Source: Noviherbaspirillum sp. L7-7A
Lineage (GTDB): Bacteria > Pseudomonadota > Gammaproteobacteria > Burkholderiales > Burkholderiaceae_D
Length of the DNA: 64,000 nucleotides
Assembly (NCBI RefSeq): GCF_019052805.1
Contig: NZ_JAHQRJ010000002.1
Span: 1-64,000, forward strand
Direction: 5' to 3'
Position 1 is the first letter of the stretch. Each line of letters begins with the position of its first letter. Shown here piece after piece: positions 42,724 to 53,163 of this stretch. The notes beneath the pieces were generated by a model. It saw only the letters and a list, made by a program, of their open reading frames with translations, did not search any database and was not told the DNA's origin. The position numbers and the translations under genes are program-made.

Positions 42724-43337
42724 ACGCCGTGAAAAAAATACTGACCACGCCAATCAAAGATGAAGACCTGGCAGACCTCAACGTGGGCGACGTGGTCTAC
42801 CTGACCGGACAACTGGTGACTTGCCGCGACGTGGCGCACCGCCGGCTGATCGAGCTGGGGCGCGAGTTGCCAGTCAATCTTGAAGGCGGCGCGGTCTTCC
42901 ATGCCGGCCCCATTGTGCGTCAGAAAGAGGATGGCGACTAGGAGATGGTATCGATCGGACCGACCACCAGCATGCGCATGGAAAAGTTCGAGAAAGAATT
43001 CATCAGGCAGACCGGGGTGAAGCTGGTGGTGGGCAAGGGCGGCCTAGGCGCCGAGACTGCCGCCGGCTGCGTCGAGAACAAGGCGGTGCATGCGATCTTC
43101 CCCGGCGGCTGTGCGGTGCTGGCTGCCACCAAGGTGGAAAAGATCGAAGACGCCGAATGGAAGGACCTCGGTATGCCGGAAACCCTGTGGATCAACAAGG
43201 TCAATGAATTCGGACCGCTGATCATTTCCATCGACACAAAAGGCAATAACCTGATCGAGCAGAACAAGGCGCGCTTCAATGAGAAGAAGAAGCCGATCCT
43301 GGAGCGGATCAATGCGCAGGTGAAGTTTATTTCTTGA
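42720..43337 (+). pseudogene. Class I fumarate hydratase/tartrate dehydratase beta subunit, interrupted
   Basis: About 205 codons from GTG 42720. N-terminal part: [20 protein letters not shown] and [16 protein letters not shown]; then TAG at 42939-42941 where relatives have Trp (DGDW). The frame goes on [40 protein letters not shown] and ends at 43337. A single G-to-A change (TGG to TAG) explains it. Together with the alpha subunit this means the enzyme is lost unless the stop is read through. Confidence 0.85.
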
Positions 43338-43421
43338 ATGCACGTGTAGTGGCGCCGATTCATGGCCGGGCGATTGCCTGGCCATGGCGGCTTACGTGAT
43401 GAAGCCCGTCAGACCCGTTGC

Positions 43422-43952
43422 TCAGTGCTTGCCGTCATGCTTCACCTGCTGGCCTGGCGCGCCACTCTTGCCATGGGTGGACGATGAAGTCTTGTCATGC
43501 GCATAGCCGGACGCGCCGGGCGCAGGTTGGGCAGCGCTGCCTGAAGCGTCGGATGTGGTCATGCCGCTCGGGCCGCTTGCACTTGCGCTGCTGCCCGGGC
43601 GACTCGCGCTGCTAGCAGTGCCGCCAGCGTTGCTTCGCGTTCCAGCCGAAGAACCGCCGCTGCCCGATGTCGAGGCGCTAACGCCGCTGCCGCTCGTGCT
43701 CGCACTGCCTGTCGTGCCGTCGGTGCTGCCAGTGCTACCAGTGCTACCTGTGCCGCTCGTTGTCGTCGTGCTGCTGCTCTGCGCCTTGCGCACGCCCGTG
43801 CCGCCATCGGCATGCCGGCCTGCGGCGAAGCCGCTGCTGTCCGTGGTGCTGGTGCTGCCGGTGGTGGCACCTGTCTGCGCGTAGGCGGTGGCGGAAGCGG
43901 CGGTGATGAATGCTGCTACCAGATAAGCGTATCGTTCAGTTTTGCGTCGCAT
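43422..43952 (-). CDS. Ser/Thr/Gly-rich exported low-complexity protein
   Basis: Protein of 176 residues. The signal peptide (residues 1-25, LVAAFITAASATAYAQ) is followed by about 140 residues of Ser/Thr/Gly/Ala repeats (GSTGSTGSTDGTTGSASTSG) and a His/Lys tail. AGGAGA precedes the ATG. Probably a disordered periplasmic or extracellular protein. No function can be assigned. Confidence 0.75.
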   Translation of the reverse strand: MRRKTERYAYLVAAFITAASATAYAQTGATTGSTSTTDSSGFAAGRHADGGTGVRKAQSSSTTTTSGTGSTGSTGSTDGTTGSASTSGSGVSASTSGSGGSSAGTRSNAGGTASSASRPGSSASASGPSGMTTSDASGSAAQPAPGASGYAHDKTSSSTHGKSGAPGQQVKHDGKH

Positions 43953-44172
43953 GGTTTCTCCTTGAAGTTGGCTCCCGCTTCCAGGGATGCGTGCTTGCGT
44001 GAGTTACCCTTATGGAGTCCATGCGTCCCGCCAAGGTTCTGTCCAGGTTGTAACAAATTGTCAGACTGAACAATTTTCACTTCGGCAAACCGCGGGAACG
44101 CCTTGCCGAACCGGTTCCGCGCCATAGCGCCCGCCATAGCGTGCGCTATGCAGGATTGCGGGAAGAAGGGCC

Positions 44173-44535
44173 TCAGTCCTTTTGCGGATCGTGCCCCCAG
44201 TTCATCAGCGAGTAGCGCCAGTCGCTGGTGGCGGGATCGCTCCTGCTGGGGCCCTGCGCCAGATGACGATGCACATAGCCGACGACTTGGCGCATGTGCG
44301 CCAAGTCGTCCTCGCTCAGGTCGGCCGCCGGCTTATGCAACAGATCGATAATGCGCCGGCCGGACTGGTGTCCCACCGATTCGCTGCTGCCCTGCTTTTG
44401 CCCGACCCGCTTCGAATCGTCGCTGCCGAGCCATTTCTCCAGCTGCGCTGGTGTCATGTTGACTGCCTGCTTGAAATCGGCAATGGTCTTGCGCTTTTCG
44501 TCGTTCTGGTCTTTGCTGCCTGCGTTTGTATTCAT
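44173..44535 (-). CDS. DUF3140-like small protein
   Basis: Soluble protein of 120 residues. The segment IADFKQAVNMTPAQLEKWLG followed by SDDSKRVGQK, SGRRIIDLLHKPAADLSEDD, and HMRQVVGYVHRHLAQGP fits the DUF3140 family of small DNA-associated-looking proteins. Start chosen at ATG 44535; a TTG at 44547 would add four residues. The tail SDWRYSLMNWGHDPQK is the usual end of the family. Role unknown. Confidence 0.8.
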   Translation of the reverse strand: MNTNAGSKDQNDEKRKTIADFKQAVNMTPAQLEKWLGSDDSKRVGQKQGSSESVGHQSGRRIIDLLHKPAADLSEDDLAHMRQVVGYVHRHLAQGPSRSDPATSDWRYSLMNWGHDPQKD

Positions 44536-44707
44536 GGGCTTTTCCAATCAAGGGACATGGCGTATTTCGCACCGGCCTGGCTGAGCAAGTCCGAAGCGGT
44601 CGTCGATTCCTTTTTTGGACAAGCGTGTCAAGGAAGGTTTCGCTGTGATTGCTACGTGATGCCGGCGCGCGCAATAAAGGCCCTGTTTTTATCAACCTGG
44701 CCAAGCG

Positions 44708-44738
44708 TAGCCTGGGTTGAGGAAAAACGAAACCCGGG
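44708..44738 (+). repeat. TAGCCTGGGTTGAG-type repeat, forward copy
   Basis: TAGCCTGGGTTGAGGAAAAA then CGAAACCCGGGG; the ends pair (CCTGGGTT with AACCCGGG). Inverted partner of 44954-44985, 215 bases apart. Confidence 0.75.
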
Positions 44739-44953
44739 GCCTCACCGTTCACTAACTCCAAGCCGCATTTGCAAACCATCAGGGATGAAGCGCATTGCAA
44801 TAGAGCGATGTGAAGGATAGCCTGCGCCGAACGGCCATCCCACGGCAGGCAAGGCCAGCGCTTGCAAGCCTATTTGCTTCGCGTTATTGAAGGAGGAAAC
44901 GGGATGACGTCGCCATTGAAGTCGAAGGTTAGGTTTGAAGATATAAGGATCAG

Positions 44954-44985
44954 CTCGGGTTTCGCTTCGCTCAACCCAAGCTACG
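44954..44985 (-). repeat. TAGCCTGGGTTGAG-type repeat, reverse copy
   Basis: Plus strand reads CTCGGGTTTCGCTTCGCTCA then ACCCAAGCTACG, the reverse complement of the family. Confidence 0.75.
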
Positions 44986-45108
44986 GTTGCTACGCTTGCT
45001 CCGACAAGTAGGTCCTTTGCTTATCCGCACAGATGCCTGGCAGCCTGGACATTCAGCCCGAACACAAGCAGCATGTCTGCACCCCTCTATAGCCATGGAG
45101 CACACATC

Positions 45109-45492
45109 ATGACAACACAAGGTTTCGTCGTCTCCCATGCCAAGGACGCCAGCTTCACGCGCGGCCTGCGCTCCTTCTTCGAATATCGCGACCTGGGTAT
45201 CAAGGATGCGACGGCCGGCAGGGTAGCCGCGCATGTGATCCGGGCAGCGGCCGGGACCGATTTTTCCAGCCAGCCTCATGCCCATGCAACCAGCTTCCAG
45301 CTGGTGTACGTCCTCAAGGGCTGGATCGAGTTCGAGTATGAAGGCCAAGGGCGGGTCCGCCTGGAAGCCGGCTCCTGCGTGCATCAGCCGCCGGGCATAC
45401 GCCATCGCGAAGTCGGCCATAGCGACGACGTCGAAATGCTCGAGATCGTGATGCCCGGCGACTTCACCACCCATGAGGTGGAGGCGGTCTAG
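45109..45492 (+). CDS. Cupin-domain protein
   Basis: Protein of 127 residues with one cupin barrel. Motif 1 is seen as SSQPHAHATSFQLVYVLKGW (H-x-H and later E-like positions, here followed by IEFEYEG), and motif 2 as LEAGSCVHQPPGIRHREVGH. The His residues suggest a metal site. Start chosen at ATG 45109 with GGAG upstream. Substrate unknown; such stand-alone cupins include dioxygenases, isomerases and sensors. Convergent with the H-NS gene, 44 bases apart. Confidence 0.85.
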   Translation: MTTQGFVVSHAKDASFTRGLRSFFEYRDLGIKDATAGRVAAHVIRAAAGTDFSSQPHAHATSFQLVYVLKGWIEFEYEGQGRVRLEAGSCVHQPPGIRHREVGHSDDVEMLEIVMPGDFTTHEVEAV

Positions 45493-45536
45493 GGTCACCG
45501 CCGGCGCGTGTCGCCAGCGCCGGGTGCATGAGACGG

Positions 45537-46112
45537 CTACGCGCTTGTTGCAGGCGCTGCCTCGCGCCTGTTTGACGCACTCGCAGGAGGCTTTGCTGCA
45601 CCGCCTGCTGCTTCGCCATTGGCGTGGATCAGGTACTGGCCCGGGTCGCCCTTCAGCCAGAGCGGATGGCGGCCCCGGCCAGTCCATGTCCTGCCCGATG
45701 TCGGATCCTGGTATTTCGGCGACGCACTACCATTACCCGCGGCTGTACGCTTGACCCTGCCGGCTGGCCCGGACGTCCTTGCGCTGCCGGTATCTGCGGC
45801 CTTGCGTCCTCTCCTGGCCGGTGCATGGACGCTGCCTGCCTTGGATGCAGCCGATGTACTGGCTGTCTGGCCGGGTTTTCTGCCGCGCCTGGGCGGCTTG
45901 CCGATCGCGGCCGGCGCGCCGAGCAACGGGCCTGCTTCCTTCGTCGCCTGATATTGTGCCTGCAGGCCGTCCCGTGAAACGCTGACAGCGTCGATCTGCT
46001 GCAGTGCCTTTTCCAGTTCCGCCACCTGATGCGCCCACAGATTCAGTACGCTGCGCGCATGCTCGAGGTCTGCTTGGAGTAACGCCCTTGCCGATGCGAG
46101 GTTGCTGATCAT
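45537..46112 (-). CDS. H-NS-family nucleoid protein with AT-hook-like linker
   Basis: DNA-binding protein of 191 residues. An N-terminal coiled coil (about 1-65, SARALLQADLEHARSVLNLW, HQVAELEKALQQIDAV) should dimerise; the linker carries two AT-hook-like basic motifs (PPRRGRKPGQ and PARRGRKAAD); the C-terminal domain has the H-NS core KYQDPTSGRTWTGRGRHPLW. The C-terminal tail is Ala-rich. It is longer than ordinary H-NS of about 100-135 residues. AGGAGG precedes ATG 46112. Probably silences AT-rich acquired DNA. Confidence 0.9.
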   Translation of the reverse strand: MISNLASARALLQADLEHARSVLNLWAHQVAELEKALQQIDAVSVSRDGLQAQYQATKEAGPLLGAPAAIGKPPRRGRKPGQTASTSAASKAGSVHAPARRGRKAADTGSARTSGPAGRVKRTAAGNGSASPKYQDPTSGRTWTGRGRHPLWLKGDPGQYLIHANGEAAGGAAKPPASASNRREAAPATSA

Positions 46113-46504
46113 GACTCCTCCTTATTAGGCGCCGGCTTTTGCCACGATTAACTGCGGCTTCTCATGAATCGCCTGTGCGCAGTGCAAAGTCTGCACGAAT
46201 GCAAGAAAAATGGCCACGCATTTAGCGCAAGCAATATGCAAGACTTGCTTTCGGGCGCATTTCCAGGGCATGGCTCGTGCCCGCCGCTGCGGTACTGCTT
46301 GTAGCATGCATGAGCCTCGTTGCGAGGTCAGCCGGCAAGCAGTTCATTGCAGAGGTCAGTCCCGGCGTAACGGCGCAGCTTTTCTGATCCACGCCAAATC
46401 CGGTCAAACTCGTCTATTGACACTGGCATGTTGGGCGAGCAGCCTTGGCTCGCTCCACATTCTTCTATCAGATGACATTCCGCTTCTTTTCATGCGAGGA
46501 CATC
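46113..46504. other. Intergenic region between H-NS and mtoX
   Basis: About 390 bases separating divergent genes. Open frames on both strands (46125-46307, 46210-46569) look like shadows: Cys-rich and without ribosome sites. No repeat recognised. Confidence 0.4.
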
Positions 46505-47911
46505 ATGCTGGAAACACTACATCCCGACCCGAGCTTTCATCCATCGCCGCGGCTGGCGATGGAGGCTGAACCTGAACATCTTGCCTATACCGTGCTGCTG
46601 TCGCCGGACAGGTCACAGCCGGACGCCCTGGCCGTGATCGATGTCGACACGCAGTCAGGCAGCTATGGCACCGTCATCAGCCGCCTGGCCATGCCCAACA
46701 CCGGCGATGAATTCCACCATTTCGGCTGGAATGCCTGCAGCTCGGCGCTTTCCCCGCTGTCCGGCCATGCCTTCCTACAGCGCAGGTATCTGATCATTCC
46801 CGGCATCCATTCGTCGCGCGTTTACATCGTCGACACCCAGCCCGATCCGAGGAACCCCAGGCTGGTTAAAACCATCGAGCCCGAGGAGCTGATGCGCAAG
46901 ACCGGCTATTCGCGTCCCCATACCGTGCATTGCGGACCGGAGGGTATCTACATCAGCACGCTGGGCGGCGCAGGCGTCGATGGCACCGAAGGGCCGCCGG
47001 GCGTGTTCATCATGGACTGCGAAACCTTCGAAATACTGGGCCGCTGGGAGATCGACCGCGGGCCGCAGAAGCTGCATTACGACTTCTGGTGGAACCTGCC
47101 ACGCGACTACATGGTATCGAGCGAATGGGGCCTGCCGCCGCAGTTCGAAAACGGCATCGTGCCGGAAGACCTTCTGGCCAACAAGTATGGCCACGCAGTG
47201 CATTTCTGGAACCTGCGCGAGCGCCGGCATGTGCAGACCATCGACCTCGGCGCCAACCACCAGATGGCGCTGGAGATCCGGCCAGCGCATGACCCCACCC
47301 GCGAGTACGGCTTTCTGGGCGTGGTGGTCGACACCACCAACCTGGAAGGATCGATCTGGACCTGGTATCGCGAGAACGGCAAGTTCCAGATCAGGAAGAC
47401 GGCCACGGTGCCGCCCGAGGCGGCCGACCCGGCGCAGCTGCCGCCACTGCTGAAGGGCTTCGGCGCGGTGCCACCGCTCATCAGCGATATCGACCTCTCC
47501 CTCGACGACCGCTTCCTGTACGTTGCCTGCTGGGGCACCGGCGAGCTGCGGCAATACGACGTCACCGATCCGATGAAGCCGGTGCTGGCAGGCAGCGTGC
47601 GCATCGGTGGCATCGTGCAGCGGGGAAGCCATCCGAATGGCAAGCCCTTTGGCGGCGGACCGCAGATGACCGAGATCAGCCGTGACGGCAAGCGGGTGTA
47701 TTTCACCAACTCGCTCTATAGCAGCTGGGACAAGCAGTTCTATCCGGACGGCATCGGCGGCGCTCAGGTGATGTGCCATGTGGGCGCGAACGGCGGTATC
47801 GAACTCGATCCGCACTTCCATGTGGACTTCGGCCCGCACTACGCCGCGCATCAGATCCGGCTGCAGGGCGGCGACTGCTCGACCGATTCCTTCTGCTATC
47901 CATCGGCTTGA
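46505..47911 (+). CDS. mtoX: SBP56-family methanethiol oxidase
   Basis: Protein of 468 residues, the length of selenium-binding protein 56 / bacterial methanethiol oxidase. It oxidises methanethiol to formaldehyde, hydrogen sulfide and hydrogen peroxide, with copper. Family blocks: HHFGWNACSSALSPLSGHAF, GYSRPHTVHCGPEGIYISTL, VSSEWGLPPQFENGIVP, GHAVHFWNLRERRHVQTIDL, HPNGKPFGGGPQMTEISRDG and HIDFGP-like (HVDFGPHYAAHQIRLQGGD). No Tat signal is visible in this frame, unlike some periplasmic MtoX. Start at ATG 46505 with GAGGA upstream. The stop overlaps the next gene's start. The SCO1/MauG genes often seen beside mtoX are absent. Confidence 0.85.
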   Translation: MLETLHPDPSFHPSPRLAMEAEPEHLAYTVLLSPDRSQPDALAVIDVDTQSGSYGTVISRLAMPNTGDEFHHFGWNACSSALSPLSGHAFLQRRYLIIPGIHSSRVYIVDTQPDPRNPRLVKTIEPEELMRKTGYSRPHTVHCGPEGIYISTLGGAGVDGTEGPPGVFIMDCETFEILGRWEIDRGPQKLHYDFWWNLPRDYMVSSEWGLPPQFENGIVPEDLLANKYGHAVHFWNLRERRHVQTIDLGANHQMALEIRPAHDPTREYGFLGVVVDTTNLEGSIWTWYRENGKFQIRKTATVPPEAADPAQLPPLLKGFGAVPPLISDIDLSLDDRFLYVACWGTGELRQYDVTDPMKPVLAGSVRIGGIVQRGSHPNGKPFGGGPQMTEISRDGKRVYFTNSLYSSWDKQFYPDGIGGAQVMCHVGANGGIELDPHFHVDFGPHYAAHQIRLQGGDCSTDSFCYPSA

Positions 47912-48576
47912 ACAGCACCACGGCGCTCTGGCTGACCATCATCGCGCTCGGTTTGTACCATGGCCTCAATCCCGCGATGGGCTGGCCGCTTGCGGTGGCC
48001 AATGCAATGGCGGACCGCCGCGCCCGGTCCCTGTTCGCCACGCTGCTGCCGCTGAGCGGCGGACACCTGATGGCCATGGCGGTGGTGCTGGCGCCGCTGG
48101 CCTGGCTGGGCTGGTATGTGCAATACGGCCGCGCCATCCGGATCGGTGCCGGCCTAGCGCTGCTGCTGCTGGGCCTGTTCAAGCTGTTCTGGCGGCGACA
48201 TCCGCGGGCGCTGGCGCGCATCCCGCCGACCCGGCTTGCATGGTGGTCCTTCCTGATGGCCACTGCCCATGGCGCCGGCCTGATGCTGGCGCCCTTCATG
48301 CTGGGCCTTTGCGTGGCAACAGGGCCGGCGCCGGGCGCGGCCGGAATGGGCCATGCCGCGGTGATGAACTACACGGCGCGCTCGACGCTGGGCATCGCGG
48401 CGCTGGTCACCGCCGTCCATACCCTGGCCGGCTTCGTCGCTGCCATTGGCATGGCCTGGCTGGTATATCGCTACCTCGGCCTGCGCTTTCTGCGGCAGGC
48501 CTGGCTGAACCTGGATCTGGTGTGGGGGGCCAGCCTAGCAGTGGCCGGCGCTGCCGGCATCGCGCTGGCAATATGA
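47908..48576 (+). CDS. Polytopic membrane protein coupled to mtoX
   Basis: Protein of 222 residues with about six transmembrane helices. Starts with TTG 47908, which overlaps the mtoX stop (TTGA), so translation is coupled. Signature-like stretches: IALGLYHGLNPAMGWPLAVA in helix 1, LSGGHLMAMAVVLAPLAWLG in helix 2 and the later STLGIAALVTAVHTLAGFVA. The HGLNPAMGW motif recalls the HGxxPGH motif of some metal or sulfite exporter families, but is not identical, so I leave the function open. The link to MtoX hints at copper supply, sulfide or formaldehyde handling. Confidence 0.78.
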   Translation: MNSTTALWLTIIALGLYHGLNPAMGWPLAVANAMADRRARSLFATLLPLSGGHLMAMAVVLAPLAWLGWYVQYGRAIRIGAGLALLLLGLFKLFWRRHPRALARIPPTRLAWWSFLMATAHGAGLMLAPFMLGLCVATGPAPGAAGMGHAAVMNYTARSTLGIAALVTAVHTLAGFVAAIGMAWLVYRYLGLRFLRQAWLNLDLVWGASLAVAGAAGIALAI

Positions 48577-48647
48577 CGCCGTCGTGCATCGATGCGCCGC
48601 GGTGCTTGTATCATGCGCCGATAAGACCTACATGGAGATAGCCGGAA

Positions 48648-49103
48648 ATGAACGAGCAGATGACATCGGAACAGCAGGGCGATGCCGCGGCGGATGCTGA
48701 CGCCATCCTTTCCTGCATGCAGGAAGCGGTGGTGTATTCGGATCTGAAAGGCATCATCAGGCTATGGAACAAGGGCGCGGAGCATGTCTTCGGGTTCACG
48801 GCGGAAGAGGCGGTCGGGCAGAGCGTGGACATCATCATCCCGGAAAAGCTGAGGAAGGCGCACTGGGCCGGTTTCAACAAGGCGGTCGAGCATGGCGACA
48901 TCCTGTCTGCGCCCGGCTCGCGCATGACGCGGGCGCTGAAGAAGAATGGCGATGCGCTGTATGTCGACATGAGCTTTGCCATGGTCAGGAACCAAGCCGG
49001 CGAAATGATAGGCTCGCTGGCCGTAGCGCGCGATGCCACTGCCCGTTACATGGCCGAGCGCGCAGCCAGAGTGGCTGCCTCGGGTGCAACGCCCGCGGCC
49101 TAG
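48648..49103 (+). CDS. Single PAS-domain protein
   Basis: Protein of 151 residues. One PAS domain (about 18-130): AILSCMQEAVVYSDLKGIIR, LWNKGAEHVFGFTAEEAVGQ, and VARDATARYMAERAARVA at the end. No effector domain is attached, so it probably works through a partner such as a kinase. GGAGA precedes the ATG at 48648. Relatives of this layout exist in Proteobacteria and bind small molecules or flavin; the cofactor here cannot be read from sequence. Confidence 0.85.
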   Translation: MNEQMTSEQQGDAAADADAILSCMQEAVVYSDLKGIIRLWNKGAEHVFGFTAEEAVGQSVDIIIPEKLRKAHWAGFNKAVEHGDILSAPGSRMTRALKKNGDALYVDMSFAMVRNQAGEMIGSLAVARDATARYMAERAARVAASGATPAA

Positions 49104-49157
49104 GCAGGCAAGGCGGCCGGGATTGCGCCCGCGGCCGCGTCGCCGGCATGCGCCGGA

Positions 49158-49505
49158 TCAGGCCGGCGCTGCCACCATGCCTTCGCCGTGCATGCCGGCT
49201 TGCGTCGTCTCGTGCAGCGCCTGCTCGGTTTCCAGGGCCTGCGCCACTTCCTTTACCTTCACGTAGCGGTACTGGTTGTTAACCGGATAAAGCCGGACAG
49301 TGCCGGACTTGATCAGGCTGGTAACCCGCCCGGGAGATACGCGCAACTTGCGGGCCGCCGAGGTCGGATTGTTCAGACCCAGCGCAGCGGCCCGGTGCTC
49401 CTTCCATTGCGCCGAGTCTTCTGACTGGTCCAGCCGCACCAGCAAGCGATCCAGCAGGGAATCCGACTGCCTGTTTGCAAAAATCGATTTATAGACTGCG
49501 GTCAT
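49158..49505 (-). CDS. Small helix-turn-helix DNA-binding protein
   Basis: Protein of 115 residues. The segment NNPTSAARKLRVSPGRVTSL followed by IKSGTVRLYPVNNQYRYVKV is a MerR/excisionase-like or XRE-like helix-turn-helix with wing. Helices before it (SDSLLDRLLVRLDQSEDSAQ) may mediate dimerisation. Start chosen at ATG 49505. No mobile element is adjacent, so it is probably a chromosomal regulator of unknown target. Confidence 0.75.
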   Translation of the reverse strand: MTAVYKSIFANRQSDSLLDRLLVRLDQSEDSAQWKEHRAAALGLNNPTSAARKLRVSPGRVTSLIKSGTVRLYPVNNQYRYVKVKEVAQALETEQALHETTQAGMHGEGMVAAPA

Positions 49506-49762
49506 TACTGCCCTTCTTCTGTTTCCGATGCCAGGCAAGGCATGCTGGGGCCGGGCCTGGCGTGGCTTCGGGTCAAGATTCTACTGGGCTGGTCAGGGCC
49601 TGTCTGTCTTGCATATGCAACGTCGTCGGCTTGACAGAACGCCACCTGTCTTGACTGAAATCTTCCTGGCCGGAAGCCGGTAGACAGGGAAAGAAGCAAC
49701 CTGCTTCAGAATCCCTCTGGCGCTGCCGTTAATAAATTCTGACCAAGGAAAAGGACCATCGA

Positions 49763-49966
49763 ATGGACGTCACCGGCATTGCAAAATTGTCTACGGCACT
49801 GACAACGGCCAAGACCAGCGAGGAGGTCGGCACGACGGTGCTGAAGAAGGCGCTCGACCTGTCGGCTTCCACCGCCTCGGCGCTGATTGCCGCGGCAGCG
49901 CCCGCTCCCACACCAGTCGCGCGGCAGCCAGCCCATGTTGGGCAGAACATCGACACTACCGCCTGA
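49763..49966 (+). CDS. YjfB-like putative motility protein
   Basis: Protein of 67 residues matching the short YjfB_motility family: MDVTGIAKLSTALTTAKTSE, then EVGTTVLKKALDLSASTASA, ending VGQNIDTTA. Family members are small, found in motile bacteria and often under flagellar control, with unproven role. Nothing flagellar is adjacent except the chemoreceptor remnant at 37 kb. Upstream DNA gives AAGGAAAAGG near the start codon. Followed by a strong terminator. Confidence 0.82.
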   Translation: MDVTGIAKLSTALTTAKTSEEVGTTVLKKALDLSASTASALIAAAAPAPTPVARQPAHVGQNIDTTA

Positions 49967-49991
49967 CCTTCCGGCATACCGACAGTCCCAG

Positions 49992-50030
49992 AACGGCGCC
50001 TTGCCGCATCCATTGCGGCAAGGTGCCGTT
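49992..50030 (+). terminator. Intrinsic terminator after the YjfB-like gene
   Basis: AACGGC, one mismatch, CCTTGCCGCA pairs with TGCGGCAAGG, mismatch, GCCGTT (49992-50008 with 50014-50030), five-base loop; only a short T-tract (TTTTC). Confidence 0.75.
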
Positions 50031-50342
50031 TTCGCTGGGCCGGCCTGAAATGCCGCCAAATATGGCTGCCCGTCCGCCAGCGCCGAACGGGATGGCGCGC
50101 TAAACAGTGGTACATCGTGAAAACTTCGTGCATAATATGGAATGTGTCTTATGTCTTATAGAAGACTTAATTAAAGATAAAGATTTGATCGCGCCGCAAG
50201 GCCGGTCTGCCCACCACGTTCCACCGTGCTCCGCCAGTGGGTCAGGTGAGCAGACATGGTGCGCCGACCGCAAGCCTGCGCAGGCGATGATTTGCAGAAA
50301 ACGACTCCCCAGAACCTTCGCCACATTCCAAGGAAAAAGCGC

Positions 50343-52577
<2,235 letters not shown>

Positions 52578-52586
52578 TGAAGCAAA

Positions 52587-52608
52587 CGGCGCGCCGCCAG
52601 GCGCGCCG
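52587..52608 (+). terminator. Hairpin after icd
   Basis: Perfect nine-base stem CGGCGCGCC / GGCGCGCCG with a four-base loop, ten bases after the icd stop. No T-tract follows, so it may need Rho or act as an mRNA stabiliser. Confidence 0.5.
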
Positions 52609-52663
52609 GTGCCGGGGCGATCCTTCCTTGCTCTGACTGATCACAGCGAATTACGGGGTTCGG

Positions 52664-52688
52664 TGGAATGCTCCTTCGGGGTATTCCA
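52664..52688. repeat. GGAATACCCC-type palindrome
   Basis: TGGAATGCTCCTTC plus GGGGTATTCCA: arms TGGAATGC-CC and GG-GTATTCCA pair around CTTCG. Inverted relative to 52805-52829. Confidence 0.75.
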
Positions 52689-52746
52689 CTCTACGATCGC
52701 GACGGACGGCAGTTGCTTTAACAGCGGCCCTTGCCGTGAAATTCCC

Positions 52747-52793
52747 TTGAGCGCGCCGTGACGGCGTTGCCTGAAGCGAATAAGGTGCGGCGT
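52747..52793. repeat. Long palindromic repeat, half copy
   Basis: TTGAGCGCGCCGTG followed by ACGGCGTTGCC and later AATAAGGTGCGGCGTCT. It matches the reverse complement of the right half of the 32487-32616 element but has no opposite arm. Confidence 0.65.
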
Positions 52794-52804
52794 CTTTCGT
52801 AAGG

Positions 52805-52829
52805 TGGAATACCCCGAAGGAGCATTCCA
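52805..52829. repeat. GGAATACCCC-type palindrome
   Basis: TGGAATACCCCGAAGG plus AGCATTCCA, followed by CATTGGTCGATCA, the same trailing sequence type as at 62022-62075 and 19461-19508. Confidence 0.75.
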
Positions 52830-53054
52830 CATTGGTCGATCAAGCAAAGGCGTTGCATTTATCTGTCGTTCTAAAGCTAAAATCAACATCCAAATCGCCA
52901 GTACTGCCGTGCCTTGCCGGGTGACGCAAGGCGATTGCACCGCCGTGGAGACAAGCCGGGAGTCCATCCCGGCGGCCGGGTTATGTTTTTGCTCTGCCAA
53001 AAAAGTAGCTAAAAAGCGGCCCCAATGATCGCGCCCTGCTGACGCAGGGTTCTC

Positions 53055-53163
53055 TTGTCAGCGGTACCCGGAGCGGGGCGCGGCTAAACTTGCTCCACTT
53101 CGGTGCGCTCAGACAGACCCGCACCTTTTCCCGCTCCGGGCATCGCTGACACGGCGCGCTCAA
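53055..53163. repeat. Long palindromic repeat element, second copy
   Basis: The right arm (53133-53163, starting GCTCCGGGCATCGCTGACAC) is nearly identical to that at 32586-32616. The left arm is eroded at its outer end (TTGTCAGCGGTACCCGGAGC, 53055-53074). The core GGGGCGCGGCTAAACTTGCT and CTCAGACAGACCCGCACCTT is shared. Confidence 0.8.

Larger units (their letters stand above)
44536..45108. other. Intergenic region with inverted repeat pair
   Basis: About 570 bases between divergent genes; holds the repeat copies 44708-44738 and 44954-44985 in opposite directions. A plus-strand frame 44182-44820 is a shadow. No gene called. Confidence 0.5.

Noticed and set aside
36272-42941. Amber (TAG) at Trp positions in two genes as a possible sign of recoding or suppression.
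   Set aside because: Other genes in the same block carry TAA stops, frameshifts or truncation, and intact genes end in all stop codons, so ordinary gene decay is the better explanation.
52804-53028. A 74-residue frame ending in AKKVAKKRPQ.
   Set aside because: Begins in the GGAATACCCC repeat and follows repeat sequence; looks like translation of repetitive DNA.
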